From the NCBI GenBank assembly GCA_034416335.1, contig DAOULV010000010.1, positions 1-64,000 on the forward strand: DNA of 64,000 bases, written 5' to 3'. The notes below the pieces were generated by a model. It was given only the letters and a program-made list of their open reading frames with translations, made no database searches and was not told where the DNA came from. This document shows, one piece after another, positions 41,426-50,118 of the stretch. This stretch comes from MGML01 sp034416335. GTDB taxonomy: Bacteria > Chloroflexota > Dehalococcoidia > Dehalococcoidales > UBA2162. Every line of letters starts with the position of its first letter. The first letter of the stretch is position 1. A program made the translations under genes and the position numbers.

Positions 41426-41974
41426 ATGCATCATGCTTTAAAGTTGTACAGCAGGTACCGCGAAAAAGTTCTTCATTTCTATATGTTCTGGGCGAAATGG
41501 ACCAGAATTCCTATTATCGGAAACATCGTCAGATGGGTGGCAAATACTTACGGTAACACGGTGGAAAACGCTTATCTGCTGACTACTGAAGAAGCCTGCG
41601 AGATAGTTGATATTTCCACTCAGCTATATCTGGGACCCTGCACCTGTCGCGAAGTCTTTCAGAACTGTGATAATCCCGTAAGTGCGGAAATTATGATCGG
41701 ATTTCACAGGAATGCCTTCGTCGACGAAAGACCCGAAGACTACCGTACATTATCATCCGATGAAGCTAAAGATATACTTCGCCAATGTCACGAACTGGGA
41801 CTGATACACACCGTTATCAAATGTAAGAATGATTTCTTTGCGATATGCAACTGCTGCTCCTGCTGCTGCGTTCCGTTAAGGCTGAACAAACAATACGGGA
41901 TAGGAAATGCCGTTGTCCGTAAAAAGGATATCGTGGAGATATTCAGAGAACAAAGTCAGGTATATACAGCCTGA
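41426..41974 (+). CDS. Cysteine-rich, probable Fe-S protein
   Basis: 182 residues. Two cysteine groups: GPCTCREVFQNC (residues 71-82) and ICNCCSCCCVPL (about 141-152), the latter seven cysteine/polar residues long. This resembles the N-terminal part of larger 4Fe-4S proteins in which a ferredoxin domain follows; here the protein stops soon after, with no classic CxxCxxCxxxCP. An N-terminal amphipathic/hydrophobic stretch (HFYMFWAKWTRIPIIGNIV) may touch the membrane. Family not firmly known. It is followed 25 bases later by the HDAC-like gene. Confidence 0.6.
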   Translation: MHHALKLYSRYREKVLHFYMFWAKWTRIPIIGNIVRWVANTYGNTVENAYLLTTEEACEIVDISTQLYLGPCTCREVFQNCDNPVSAEIMIGFHRNAFVDERPEDYRTLSSDEAKDILRQCHELGLIHTVIKCKNDFFAICNCCSCCCVPLRLNKQYGIGNAVVRKKDIVEIFREQSQVYTA

Positions 41975-41999
41975 CTGAATACCAGTCCGGATATGAAGG

Positions 42000-43112
42000 A
42001 TGAAAGAAGAGTCGGCAATAATTTTCAGTGATGGATTGAATCAATATGATTTTGGCGAAGGGCATCCTTTTCGCGGAGACCGCTATGAGATGTTTTCAGA
42101 GTTCTTACTCGAAAATCTTTCCGGCTCCGGGATATATGATTTATTGCAGGCAGAACCTGCAACCGACGAAGACCTGCTCAGGATTTGCAGCCGGGAATAC
42201 ATCGACTTCACCCGGGAATACTTCAATTCGGCGGAAACGGCACTCCAGACAACCGGTAGTTTTACACGGTTTCACAGCACTGATAATGCCCCCCGGAATA
42301 ACCACGGCAAACTGGAAGAGGCTGCCAGGTTGATTATCGGTCAGGCGAAGTTGGCCTGTGATCTGGTATCGGAGGGAGAGTATAAAAAAGTAATATCTAT
42401 CGGCGGTGGGCTGCATCATGCCAAACCCGGTTATGGCGAGGGTTTCTGCATCTATAACGACGTTGCGTTCTGCGGGAAATATCTATCTGAGAAATACAAT
42501 TATTCGAAAATCCTGATAATCGATACCGATGCTCATGCCGGCAACGGCACCTGCGCATATTTCTACGATAGTCCCGCGGTGCTGTTTATAGATTTACACC
42601 AGGACCCGGCTACGATTTACCCCGGGACCGGATTTTCAAACGAAACAGGATCCGGAGATGGAAAGGGTTATACGATAAACCTGCCGATGCCGGTTTATGC
42701 CGGCTCCGACTCTTATGCGTATGTGTTTAATAATATAATAAATCCGGTGGTAGATGAATTCAGACCTCAGGTTATTATCCGTAACGGCGGTTCCGACCCG
42801 CACCGGGGAGACATACTGACTAATCTGGGATTAACACTGGACGGACTTCATATGATAGGCAGTATGATCAGGGAGTTGTCGAACATCTGCGATGGTAAGG
42901 TAATTGACCTGGTGGCATCCGGTTATAATCTCGATATACTACCTCACGGGTGGCTGTCGCTGATAACCGGTCTGCTGGGCATCGAAATATCTGTTGATGA
43001 ACCGATTGCCGAAACACTGATACCATCCCGGTACAATCCACTTGAGACAACAAAAAGAATGGTGGATGAAGTTAAGAATAATCTTAAAGATTACTGGAGC
43101 TGTTTCGGGTAA
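42000..43112 (+). CDS. HDAC-family (AcuC/AphA-like) deacetylase
   Basis: 370 residues, arginase/deacetylase fold. Catalytic and zinc motifs: GGGLHHAKPGYGEGFCIYND (tandem His), IIDTDAHAGNGT (zinc Asp and His), DLHQDPATIYPGTG, and GGSDPHRGD (second zinc Asp). The usual catalytic Tyr loop appears as ASGYNLDILPHGW. In bacteria such enzymes act on acetyl-lysine (AcuC, on acetyl-CoA synthetase) or acetylpolyamines; substrate here unknown. It is probably co-transcribed with the Cys-rich gene. Confidence 0.9.
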   Translation: MKEESAIIFSDGLNQYDFGEGHPFRGDRYEMFSEFLLENLSGSGIYDLLQAEPATDEDLLRICSREYIDFTREYFNSAETALQTTGSFTRFHSTDNAPRNNHGKLEEAARLIIGQAKLACDLVSEGEYKKVISIGGGLHHAKPGYGEGFCIYNDVAFCGKYLSEKYNYSKILIIDTDAHAGNGTCAYFYDSPAVLFIDLHQDPATIYPGTGFSNETGSGDGKGYTINLPMPVYAGSDSYAYVFNNIINPVVDEFRPQVIIRNGGSDPHRGDILTNLGLTLDGLHMIGSMIRELSNICDGKVIDLVASGYNLDILPHGWLSLITGLLGIEISVDEPIAETLIPSRYNPLETTKRMVDEVKNNLKDYWSCFG

Positions 43113-43115
43113 ATA

Positions 43116-43748
43116 TCAATCGAAATACGGAACTGGTTCTTCTCCGCTTTGCAGCTTAAATAAGAATGGTACTCGTTTGTCATGACCTGGTGACAGATCA
43201 GGCAGATTGTCTTCAGCGAAGAATCCGCAATCAATTGCTTCAACGGTTTTCTCAGGCATAGCGTTACCGGCATCTACTTCGTATATTATATGGAATCCAT
43301 GAAATTTGAGCCTGCTCCTCCAGATACGGGAATCAAAGATACCGAGCAATCTTTTTATCGAGCCAGTAAGTGTAGTTTCTTCCTTAAGTTCTCTTAATAC
43401 CGATTCAGCAAGGGTTTCGCCGATGTCGACTCCACCGCCCGGAACAGCCCATAATTTATCATCGTGGCGCTTGATAAGCAGCAGTTTATGGTCTCTGAAT
43501 ACAGCGGCTTCGGTTCCTATGAACGGGGTTTTTATCCCTGTATTATCAGTGAAATCACCGTTGATGGCTATTTGAGAGTTGTTATCAATAATACCGAGCA
43601 ACCTGGCACTGAGTTCAAGAGCTTTCCGGTATCGTCTTTCATTATAATCGTTTGAATAATGCTTAAGTCCTTCTACGGCAACAGCCTGTAATTCCTGTGC
43701 AATGGAGTATAATCCGATGGTGATGTCATCTTCCGATTGTTCAGACAC
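43116..43748 (-). CDS. NUDIX hydrolase with N-terminal helical domain
   Basis: 210 residues. The N-terminal 65 residues match the helical Nudix_N-type extension (LQAVAVEGLKHYSNDYNERR YRKALELSA region). The Nudix box GGGVDIGETLAESVLRELKEETTL has Thr in place of the usual Gly after EE. Similar proteins hydrolyse ADP-ribose or related dinucleotides. GTG start overlapping the ABC gene stop by one base (TAGTG), so it is the third gene of the ABC operon. Confidence 0.85.
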   Translation of the reverse strand: MSEQSEDDITIGLYSIAQELQAVAVEGLKHYSNDYNERRYRKALELSARLLGIIDNNSQIAINGDFTDNTGIKTPFIGTEAAVFRDHKLLLIKRHDDKLWAVPGGGVDIGETLAESVLRELKEETTLTGSIKRLLGIFDSRIWRSRLKFHGFHIIYEVDAGNAMPEKTVEAIDCGFFAEDNLPDLSPGHDKRVPFLFKLQSGEEPVPYFD

Positions 43749-45577
43749 TATCCTTCCTCTTCTTCTCCGGTCCTGCTCAGGGTCTCGAACATATTATAAT
43801 AAAGACCCTTCTTGTCCATCAGTTCCCTGTGATTGCCTGTTTCTACAATATTCCCATGTTCGAGGACAATTATGCGGTCGACTCCCGTTATGGTAGACAG
43901 TCTGTGAGCGATGATTATGCAGGTTCGTCCTTCGGCGACCTTGCTCAGAGACTGCTGGATTATTCTTTCGGTGTTCGTATCTATATTCGCCGTAGCTTCG
44001 TCGAGTATCAGGATAGCGGGATCGGCAAGGATAGCTCTGGCAAGGCAGATAAGCTGTCGCTGTCCCGGGCTCAGGCTGCCGCCTCTTTCTCCCACCTGCG
44101 TTTCATATCCGTTTTCCATCCTCGATATGATATCGTGGGCGCCGGAGGCTCGGGCAGCATTTATCACATCGTCGTGACTGGCATCGAGTTTACCGTCCAG
44201 AATATTCTCTTCGATACTGCCGGAAAACAGGAACGGGTCCTGCGGAACGAACCCTATCTGTTTTCTCAGCGAATTCTGGGTAAGGCTTGAGATGTTTCTG
44301 CCGTCCAGCATTATCTCTCCGCTGGATACTTCGTAGAACCGGCTGATCAGGCTGGCAATACTGCTCTTTCCCGCCCCCGTTCTCCCGGCAATCGCTACTG
44401 TTTCTCCGGGTACTATTTTCAGATTTAGCGAGTGGAGTATTTCCGAGCCCGGTATATAGTTGAAACTAACGTCCTTGAACTCAATCTCGCCTTTTGCTTC
44501 CTTTAGCTCCGGTGCATCGGAAGAATCCTTGATTTCAGGCTGTACGTCGAGTAGTTCGAAAATCCTGGAACCGGATGCCATTGCTCGCTGAATGTCTGTA
44601 TACATCGTTGCCAGCTGCTGTATCGGCTGACCTATCCTCTGTATGTACAGCAGGAAAGCCAGCAGAAAACCTACCTCCATATTGCCTTCCAGTACCTGGA
44701 AGCCACCGAATATAAGGACGATTACGTACGAACTGTCTGTAAGTATCTGGGTAAGCGGATTTATTAAAGCCTGCAGCAGAGCCGCTTTTTTGTTTGCATC
44801 CAGGTTTGCCTTGTTTACGGCGTCGAACTGCTTTACGTTCTCTTTCTCGCGTGAAAGGTTCTGGGTGACTCTTACTCCCGATATACTCTCCTGAAGGTTG
44901 TCGTTCACCATTGCTATGGCTTTTCTTGCCAGGATAAATGCTCTTCTGGCATATCTCTGCCATATAATGACGATTATCACCAGCACCGGCAGTGTTGAGA
45001 GTGATAGTAATGCAAGCTGCCAGTTCACTGTCAGCATTATTACCAGAATCCCGATCAAAGTGATAGAGTTCACGCCCACCATTATGATGTTCTGTGATAC
45101 CAGCATCTGGAGCTGGTCGACATCATTCTGCACACGTGACATCAGTTTGCCTATCTTGTTATTATCGAAGAAGCTTAACGACATCTCGTGGAGGTGGCTG
45201 AACATTCCCGTTCTCATCTTGAACAGGATTCCCTGAGCGGTGTAGGAAAGGTGCAGCGTCTCCAGGTACTGGGCAAACCATACCAGAGCTAATACCCCCA
45301 GATACGCCAGTGCGGCTATTGTCAGACCGTCGATGTTGCCGTCGACAATCCGGTTCGTCGCCATTGCTACCAGCAGGGGTGTCACCAGGTTAGAGGCGGT
45401 GCGAAGAATTATACCGGCGGCACCAATTAGTAAATGCCATTTAACATCGCCAAGGTATCCGATTACGCGTTTGATTATTCCGACATCATATACCTTGCCG
45501 AGTATATCGTCGGTGTCACCGGAGTCTATAGCTCCGCGTAACTGCTGACCTGCCGGCGAAACTCTTCCGCTAGTCAT
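43748..45577 (-). CDS. ABC exporter half-transporter, subunit 2
   Basis: 609 residues. Six-helix exporter domain (about 45-340) after an N-terminal extension, then a nucleotide-binding domain: Walker A AGRTGAGKSS, Q-loop FVPQDPFLFSG, signature LSPGQRQ (degenerate against LSGGQ), Walker B ILILDEAT with catalytic Glu, H-loop IAHRLST. It overlaps the preceding subunit by 8 bases. The degenerate signature here complements the degenerate Walker B there, which is typical of asymmetric multidrug or lipid exporters. Substrate unknown. Confidence 0.92.
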   Translation of the reverse strand: MTSGRVSPAGQQLRGAIDSGDTDDILGKVYDVGIIKRVIGYLGDVKWHLLIGAAGIILRTASNLVTPLLVAMATNRIVDGNIDGLTIAALAYLGVLALVWFAQYLETLHLSYTAQGILFKMRTGMFSHLHEMSLSFFDNNKIGKLMSRVQNDVDQLQMLVSQNIIMVGVNSITLIGILVIMLTVNWQLALLSLSTLPVLVIIVIIWQRYARRAFILARKAIAMVNDNLQESISGVRVTQNLSREKENVKQFDAVNKANLDANKKAALLQALINPLTQILTDSSYVIVLIFGGFQVLEGNMEVGFLLAFLLYIQRIGQPIQQLATMYTDIQRAMASGSRIFELLDVQPEIKDSSDAPELKEAKGEIEFKDVSFNYIPGSEILHSLNLKIVPGETVAIAGRTGAGKSSIASLISRFYEVSSGEIMLDGRNISSLTQNSLRKQIGFVPQDPFLFSGSIEENILDGKLDASHDDVINAARASGAHDIISRMENGYETQVGERGGSLSPGQRQLICLARAILADPAILILDEATANIDTNTERIIQQSLSKVAEGRTCIIIAHRLSTITGVDRIIVLEHGNIVETGNHRELMDKKGLYYNMFETLSRTGEEEEG

Positions 45578-47336
45578 TTCCTGAATCTCCTTCCGGATTC
45601 AGTCCGGCATCTTTGTTGGCTTCGAGCTGGCTCTGATATGTTTCGCGGTACAATCCATTCTCAGCCATCAGTTCGCTGTGATTACCCCTTTCCTTTATCT
45701 TTCCATCCTCCAGGACCAGAATCAGGTCGGCATTACGGATTATCGGGAGACGGTGGGTCACCACGAACGTGGTCCGGCCTTCGATAAGTTTATAGAGTGC
45801 TTTCAATATCAGATATTCGGTCTCTGCGTCCACGCTGGACGTAGAGTCGTCGAGTATCAGAATGCTCGGATCGACCAGCAGTGAACGGGCGATAGCGACA
45901 CGCTGTTTCTCTCCACCGGAAAGGGTTACTCCTCGTTCTCCTACCCAGGTATCATATCCCTGGGGAAGGCTCTCTATAAAATCGTGTATCTGGGCGGCTT
46001 GCGCTGCTGCTTCAACCTGCTCATCCGTAGCATCGGGCGAACCGTATGCAATGTTGTCCCGTATTGTTGAAGAGAAAAGGAAAATATCCTGCTGAGTAAC
46101 CACGACGTTTTTTCGCAACGAGGATACCGTAACATCACGGATATCGGTGCCGTCGATGGTAATACTGCCGCCGGTAATGTCATAGAACCTGGATATCAGG
46201 TTGATTATCGTTGTCTTGCCGCTGCCGGAACCGCCGATTAACGCTATCAGCTGCCCCGGTTTTGCACTGAAATTAATATCGCTCAATACGGCAGCAGTGG
46301 AACCGTAGGTAAAACTTACATTGTTGAACGTCACCTCACCCTGTACTTTCCCGAGTTCGATAGCGTCCGGTTTATCCTTGACCGCCGGTTCTGTATCCAG
46401 TATTTCGAATATTCTGCGTCCGGCGGAGATAGTACGTGAAATCATATTGGCAAGCTGTCCGAGCCGCGAAACGAAACCAGCCATCATCCCAAGATAGAGG
46501 ATAAACTGTGTAATACCTCCGATTGTCAGGTTCCCGTCGATTACCTGCCTTCCGCCGAACCACAATACGAGTACAGCCGGCAGTCCGACCAGTACTGTCA
46601 TAACGGGGGTATAGATTGCCTGTATACGGGCAGCAGCTATCTGATCGTAGTAAAGATCATTTGCTTGTCCGTAAAATTTCCTGTTCTCTCTATCCTGCAG
46701 GCAATATGCCTTTACGACTTTAACACCAAATAAGCTTTCCTGGAGTGTTACTCCGAGGACACCTATCGCCTGCTGTACTCTGGTCCATATAGGTTGTAGT
46801 TTACCGCTGATAAAAAGCGTCTGCCAGAATATTACCGGCATAAAAGCCAGTGTCATCAGTGCCAGCTGCCAGTTGAGAGTTAGTATAAGTGTACTTACAC
46901 CGACAATTACGATAAACATCTGGATGAGATTCAGCAGACCGGCGCTGAGGAACATTCTGGCGGCTTCTATATCGGCGGTACAGCGCGACATTATCTGGCC
47001 GGTCTGGGCTTTGTCGTAATAGGCGAATCCGAGTTTATGCAGGTGGTCGTAGAGTGCATTTCTTACATCGTAGGAGGCCTGCTGCGAGACAAGCTGCGTT
47101 ATATAGGTGTCACCGAAACGACCTGCACTTCTCAGCAGAGTTGTCCCCAGGATAATCAGCGCCAGTGTTACTATGGTAGATTTGCTGCCGGAGCTGATTG
47201 CCGTATCGATACCGTTTCCGAGAAGACGCGGTATTACCAGGCCGCCGACCGTACTCACCGAGATACAGATAAAGCCAAGGAATAAAGTCGTCCACCGTTT
47301 TTTAACGAATACCAGCAGTCTGAGTATTATCTTCAT
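45570..47336 (-). CDS. ABC exporter half-transporter, subunit 1
   Basis: 588 residues. Six-helix exporter domain (about 15-310), then the NBD: Walker A IGGSGSGKTT, Q-loop VTQQDIFLFS, canonical signature LSGGEKQR, Walker B ILILDDST in which Asp replaces the catalytic Glu, H-loop VTHRLPI. With the next gene it forms a heterodimer with one normal and one degenerate ATP site, as in BmrCD and TM287/288. An 18-bp palindrome covers its start codon and -10. Confidence 0.92.
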   Translation of the reverse strand: MKIILRLLVFVKKRWTTLFLGFICISVSTVGGLVIPRLLGNGIDTAISSGSKSTIVTLALIILGTTLLRSAGRFGDTYITQLVSQQASYDVRNALYDHLHKLGFAYYDKAQTGQIMSRCTADIEAARMFLSAGLLNLIQMFIVIVGVSTLILTLNWQLALMTLAFMPVIFWQTLFISGKLQPIWTRVQQAIGVLGVTLQESLFGVKVVKAYCLQDRENRKFYGQANDLYYDQIAAARIQAIYTPVMTVLVGLPAVLVLWFGGRQVIDGNLTIGGITQFILYLGMMAGFVSRLGQLANMISRTISAGRRIFEILDTEPAVKDKPDAIELGKVQGEVTFNNVSFTYGSTAAVLSDINFSAKPGQLIALIGGSGSGKTTIINLISRFYDITGGSITIDGTDIRDVTVSSLRKNVVVTQQDIFLFSSTIRDNIAYGSPDATDEQVEAAAQAAQIHDFIESLPQGYDTWVGERGVTLSGGEKQRVAIARSLLVDPSILILDDSTSSVDAETEYLILKALYKLIEGRTTFVVTHRLPIIRNADLILVLEDGKIKERGNHSELMAENGLYRETYQSQLEANKDAGLNPEGDSGND

Positions 47337-47379
47337 AACGATATATCGTTATAATATTTAACAACATACAAAGGTAAAA
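47335..47379 (-). promoter_or_regulatory. Promoter and 18-bp palindromic operator of the ABC operon
   Basis: Perfect palindrome ATAACGATATATCGTTAT at 47335-47352. It overlaps the ABC ATG (47336-47334) and touches the minus-strand -10 TATTAT (47356-47351). A weak -35 TTTTAC lies 17 bp away (47379-47374). A repressor bound here would block initiation; no regulator gene is adjacent. Confidence 0.65.
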
Positions 47380-47400
47380 AGCAATATCCGGTTAACCGGA
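47380..47400 (-). terminator. Probable terminator of mutS
   Basis: Palindrome TCCGGTTAACCGGA (47387-47400), 5-bp stem with TTAA loop, followed on the minus strand by ATATTGCTTTTT. Short stem, so moderate strength. Confidence 0.5.
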
Positions 47401-47407
47401 ATTTCGA

Positions 47408-49993
47408 TTAATTCTTTGCTTTCTTCTGAAGTTCGTACAGTTTGTTGAGGGCTTCAAGCGGAGTCAATGATTCTATATCCAGGCTTTGCAGTTCTTCGAC
47501 AAGTGGCGAGGACTGTCCGAAAAATGAAATCTGTTCGCCAACCTCTTTTCTGGAAGTTCTTTTTCGGGTACTTGGAGTTTTCTGTGAAGCTGTGGTTTCA
47601 AGTTCATCCAGCACTTCGTTGGCGCGGTTTATAACCTGTTTGGGCAGTCCGGCCAGTTGGGCTACGTGAATGCCGTAACTCTTGTCCACGCCGCCGGGGA
47701 TTATTTTTCGAAGAAAGATAACTTTCCCCTTTTCCTCGGTAACGGCAACGTTGTAGTTTTTGACCCTCGGCAGGAAATCTGCCAGTTCAACCATTTCATG
47801 GTAGTGAGTGGCGAACAGAGTCTTGGCACCGAGTCCCGGGTGATTGTGTATGTATTCGGCTACAGCCCTGGCGATAGACATTCCGTCATAGGTGCTGGTC
47901 CCGCGTCCTATCTCGTCGAGGATAAGAAGAGAACGCGAAGTTGCGTTATTAAGGATATTGGCTGTCTCGACCATTTCCGCCATAAACGTGGACTGTCCGG
48001 CTGCGAGGTCCTCTCTGGCTCCTATCCGCGTGAACACGCGGTCGACGATTCCTATTTCAGCTGAATCCGCCGGTACGAAACTGCCGACCTGGGCAAGTAA
48101 AATAATAAGCGCGACCTGTTTAAGGTAAGTCGATTTACCGGCCATGTTCGGTCCGGTCAGGATAATAATCTGCGAGTCATCGTTGGAAAGTAAAGTATCG
48201 TTCGGTACGAAATCGCTGTCTTCGAGGTTTCTCTCCACTACCGGATGCCTGCCGCCGGTAATCGAGATTGCATTACCTTCGTTCAATATGGGACAGGAGT
48301 AATTGTACCTGACGGCTGCTTCCGCCAGCGTTGAAAATACGTCTGCATTTGCCAGCGCTTCGGCGACTTCCAGTATTCTGCCGCTGGCCGTTGCTACCTG
48401 GCGGCACACTCGTTGAAACAGGTTCGTTTCAAGTTCGGCTACCCTGTCACGTGCGTTGAGTATGGTGGACTCATAGTCTTTTAACTCTGGAGTAAAATAC
48501 CTCTCTCCGCCTACCAGCGTTTGTTTCCTTATATAGTATTCCGGTACCTGCGAGAGATATGAATTCGAGACCTCGATATAATAACCGAAGACCTTGTTAT
48601 AACCGACTTTCAACGACTTTATTCCCGTCTTTTCCTGTTCCTGTTTTTCCAGGTTTGCCAGGTATTGCCGGGCATTCCTTGAAATATTGCGCAGATCGTC
48701 CAGTTCCTCCGAGAAGCCTTGCCTTATAACATCGCCGTCTCCCGGATTCGTCGCCGGTTCGTCGGTAATGGCTTCGGTTATCAGGTCGACCACATCCTGT
48801 CTGGGTTTCAGGTTGCCCTTGAGCCAGTTTATCGGGCTGTTGCTGGTCCCGCCTTCAATAACACTGACCAGTTCCGGTATTATCTCAAGTCCCTTTTTAA
48901 GCGATACGAGTTCACGTGGATTTGCGATGTTGCTCGTCACGCGGTTTATAAGACGTTCTATGTCGGATGTTTTGTCAAGTAAAGAAACAGTCTGGTTTCG
49001 CGGTAAAGTATTTTCGAAAAACCATTTCACGGCTTTCTGTCGTTTTTCGATTTCACTGATATCAAGCAGCGGTTTTCCAAGCCATCTCCTGAGGAGTCTT
49101 CCTCCCATTGCCGTCTTTGTAAGGTCGATAACCGAAAGCAGCGATGTTGTTCCGGTCCTTATACTTGAACTGGAAAAAAGTTCCAGGTTTTTTAACGTCT
49201 GTTCGTCAAGCGCCATGAATGATTCGGTTGAATATGTTGCCAGGCCGGTAATCTGCCCCGTCAATCCTTTCTGAGTTTCCTGCAGGTAGTGGATCACCGA
49301 ACCGGCTGCTCTCACGGCGAACGGCAGGCCGGCGCAGCCGTATCCGTCCAGTGACGACACTTTGTAATGATCGGTCAGTGTCTGGTGGGCAATCTCGTAC
49401 TCGAACCAGTAATCGTCCATACGGGTTACCGACGTCGATAACTCCATACCGCTGAGATCCGTATTTTCCGAAACAACGATTTCCGAAGGTCCGAGTCTTT
49501 CTATTTCCGGAAGCAGTCTCTCGATGGGCATCTGGGTGGTTGCGAATTCGCCGGTGGTTATATCTATATAGGCTAACCCCGCTTCTCTTTCACCGATAAC
49601 TATACTTAACAGGTAATTATTGGTCTTACTGTCGAGAAGGCCCGGTTCTACAATTGTTCCGGGAGTAACGACCCGTACGACTTCCCTCTCTACCAGCCCT
49701 TTCGTTTCCCCGGGCTGGGTTACCTGTTCGCAGATAGCGACTTTGTGTCCCCTGTTAACCAGACGCGCCAGGTAATTGTCCAGTGCGTGATAGGGAATCC
49801 CCGCAAGAGGTACTTTATTACCTTTACCCATTTCTCTGGAAGTAAGGACTATATCGAGTTCCCGGGAAACTGTTTTTGCGTCATCATCGAAGGTCTCGTA
49901 GAAATCACCGAGACGAAACAGGAGGATCGCCTGAGGGTGTTTCCTCTTGATTCTCAGGTATTGCTGTCGGATGGGAGTAGAACCTTCTCGCAT
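47408..49993 (-). CDS. mutS: DNA mismatch repair protein MutS
   Basis: 861 residues, full length. The mismatch-binding domain I has the Phe-x-Glu motif in FRLGDFYETFDDDA. Connector, lever and clamp domains follow, with FGYYIEVSNS. ATPase Walker A is TGPNMAGKSTYLKQ; Walker B with signature LLILDEIGRGTSTYDGMSIA; ATHYHEM. A C-terminal dimerisation helix ends LEALNKLYELQKKAKN. mutL is not in the window. Confidence 0.98.
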   Translation of the reverse strand: MREGSTPIRQQYLRIKRKHPQAILLFRLGDFYETFDDDAKTVSRELDIVLTSREMGKGNKVPLAGIPYHALDNYLARLVNRGHKVAICEQVTQPGETKGLVEREVVRVVTPGTIVEPGLLDSKTNNYLLSIVIGEREAGLAYIDITTGEFATTQMPIERLLPEIERLGPSEIVVSENTDLSGMELSTSVTRMDDYWFEYEIAHQTLTDHYKVSSLDGYGCAGLPFAVRAAGSVIHYLQETQKGLTGQITGLATYSTESFMALDEQTLKNLELFSSSSIRTGTTSLLSVIDLTKTAMGGRLLRRWLGKPLLDISEIEKRQKAVKWFFENTLPRNQTVSLLDKTSDIERLINRVTSNIANPRELVSLKKGLEIIPELVSVIEGGTSNSPINWLKGNLKPRQDVVDLITEAITDEPATNPGDGDVIRQGFSEELDDLRNISRNARQYLANLEKQEQEKTGIKSLKVGYNKVFGYYIEVSNSYLSQVPEYYIRKQTLVGGERYFTPELKDYESTILNARDRVAELETNLFQRVCRQVATASGRILEVAEALANADVFSTLAEAAVRYNYSCPILNEGNAISITGGRHPVVERNLEDSDFVPNDTLLSNDDSQIIILTGPNMAGKSTYLKQVALIILLAQVGSFVPADSAEIGIVDRVFTRIGAREDLAAGQSTFMAEMVETANILNNATSRSLLILDEIGRGTSTYDGMSIARAVAEYIHNHPGLGAKTLFATHYHEMVELADFLPRVKNYNVAVTEEKGKVIFLRKIIPGGVDKSYGIHVAQLAGLPKQVINRANEVLDELETTASQKTPSTRKRTSRKEVGEQISFFGQSSPLVEELQSLDIESLTPLEALNKLYELQKKAKN

Positions 49994-50060
49994 TTCCGTA
50001 TATTCTACCAGATTGGATAATAACTTAGAATAGCCCGTTTCAACGCCTGAAGCGGCATTA

Positions 50061-50069
50061 TGCTATGAT
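50061..50069 (+). promoter_or_regulatory. Extended -10 promoter of the MATE gene
   Basis: TGCTATGAT with no clear -35, about 50 bases before the ATG at 50119, in the mutS-MATE divergent gap. Confidence 0.45.
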
Positions 50070-50118
50070 GAAATCTAATATAGCTTTATAGGGTTTTCCC
50101 CAGAGAAAAAGCTTTCCG

